Of a stretch of 64,000 nucleotides of DNA, positions 63,900 to 64,000 are shown piece after piece. This DNA is from Bedellia somnulentella. Lineage: Eukaryota > Arthropoda > Insecta > Lepidoptera > Bedelliidae. Under the pieces are notes generated by a model, which was not told the origin of the DNA, made no database searches, and worked only from the letters and a program-made list of their open reading frames with translations. The stretch covers positions 9,052,001 to 9,116,000 of the forward strand of contig OY755177.1 in assembly GCA_963576735.1 (NCBI GenBank), in the 5' to 3' direction. A program made the translations under genes and the position numbers. The stretch's first letter is position 1. Every line of letters starts with the position of its first letter.

Positions 63900-64000
63900 T
63901 GCTGTGTAGTGTCGGCTTAAAATAGCACTACCCCATTTCTTCCGGTGGGTGTACGTAAGAGGCGACTAACGGTATTGGGACTATATAGGGATTTTTGGGC
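63900..64000 (+). repeat. SINE A copy cut by the window end
   Basis: Head 'gctgtgtagtgtcggcttaa' through 'gtaagaggcgactaacggta' to 'agggatttttgggc'. Confidence 0.85.

Noticed and set aside
1..64000. CRISPR array, bacterial operon or phage
   Set aside because: Repeats are transposon ends and microsatellites, genes have GT-AG introns, and no spaced identical direct repeats occur.

Overview
The window is nuclear DNA of an insect, most likely a moth or butterfly. It is AT-rich and intron-rich, carries one recognisable host gene, and is otherwise built almost entirely from nested transposable elements. The Lepidoptera call rests on Helitron ends (5' TCTATACT..., 3' hairpin plus CTAG), tRNA-headed SINEs, jockey/Daphne-like LINEs whose ORF1 carries an SGNH-esterase or PHD plus FP25K-like domain, and a very common SINE-like family ending in a TATG/TGTA microsatellite. 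No bacterial, organellar or CRISPR signal was seen.

Layout. 0-5 kb: LINE remnants, tRNA-headed SINE B, a small TA-flanked MITE, an SGNH-type LINE ORF1 fragment and a near-perfect tRNA-like palindrome. 5-12.3 kb: Helitron family C, one copy cut by a SINE and another by a hAT-like element, plus a TIR element with a 10-bp target duplication, LINE-in-LINE with a 15-bp duplication and a TA-flanked MITE. 12.7-15.1 kb: a second tRNA-like palindromic element with a SINE inside it, then a 1.4-kb TIR element with an 8-bp duplication. 15-23.5 kb: mostly old, unrecognised sequence and Helitron C3. 23.5-27 kb: a 5'-truncated Daphne/jockey-like LINE with an open 938-residue ORF2. 27-36 kb: low-information DNA with scattered SINE A copies. 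36-41 kb: a relic of an autonomous Helitron holding a SINE inside a SINE. 41.2-49.4 kb: a large LINE on the minus strand, itself hit by a Harbinger-like element and SINE B and flanked by a ~310-bp inverted repeat made of modular 'atatctc' units.

The host gene starts at about 51.4 kb on the plus strand. Eight coding exons join in frame and encode the first ~500 residues of the USP1 ubiquitin-specific protease; the rest lies beyond the right edge. Its introns contain a nearly perfect 748-bp fold-back element (intron 1) and, in the last complete intron, a 4.4-kb Ty1/copia retrotransposon in antisense. That copia has an intact 1294-residue Gag-Pol and LTRs differing at one base of 166, so it is a very young insertion.

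Most of the new information is in target-site duplications read directly from the sequence. They define about a dozen insertions to the base and give a relative order of events. Family names without a coding region are inferences from end structure and duplication length.
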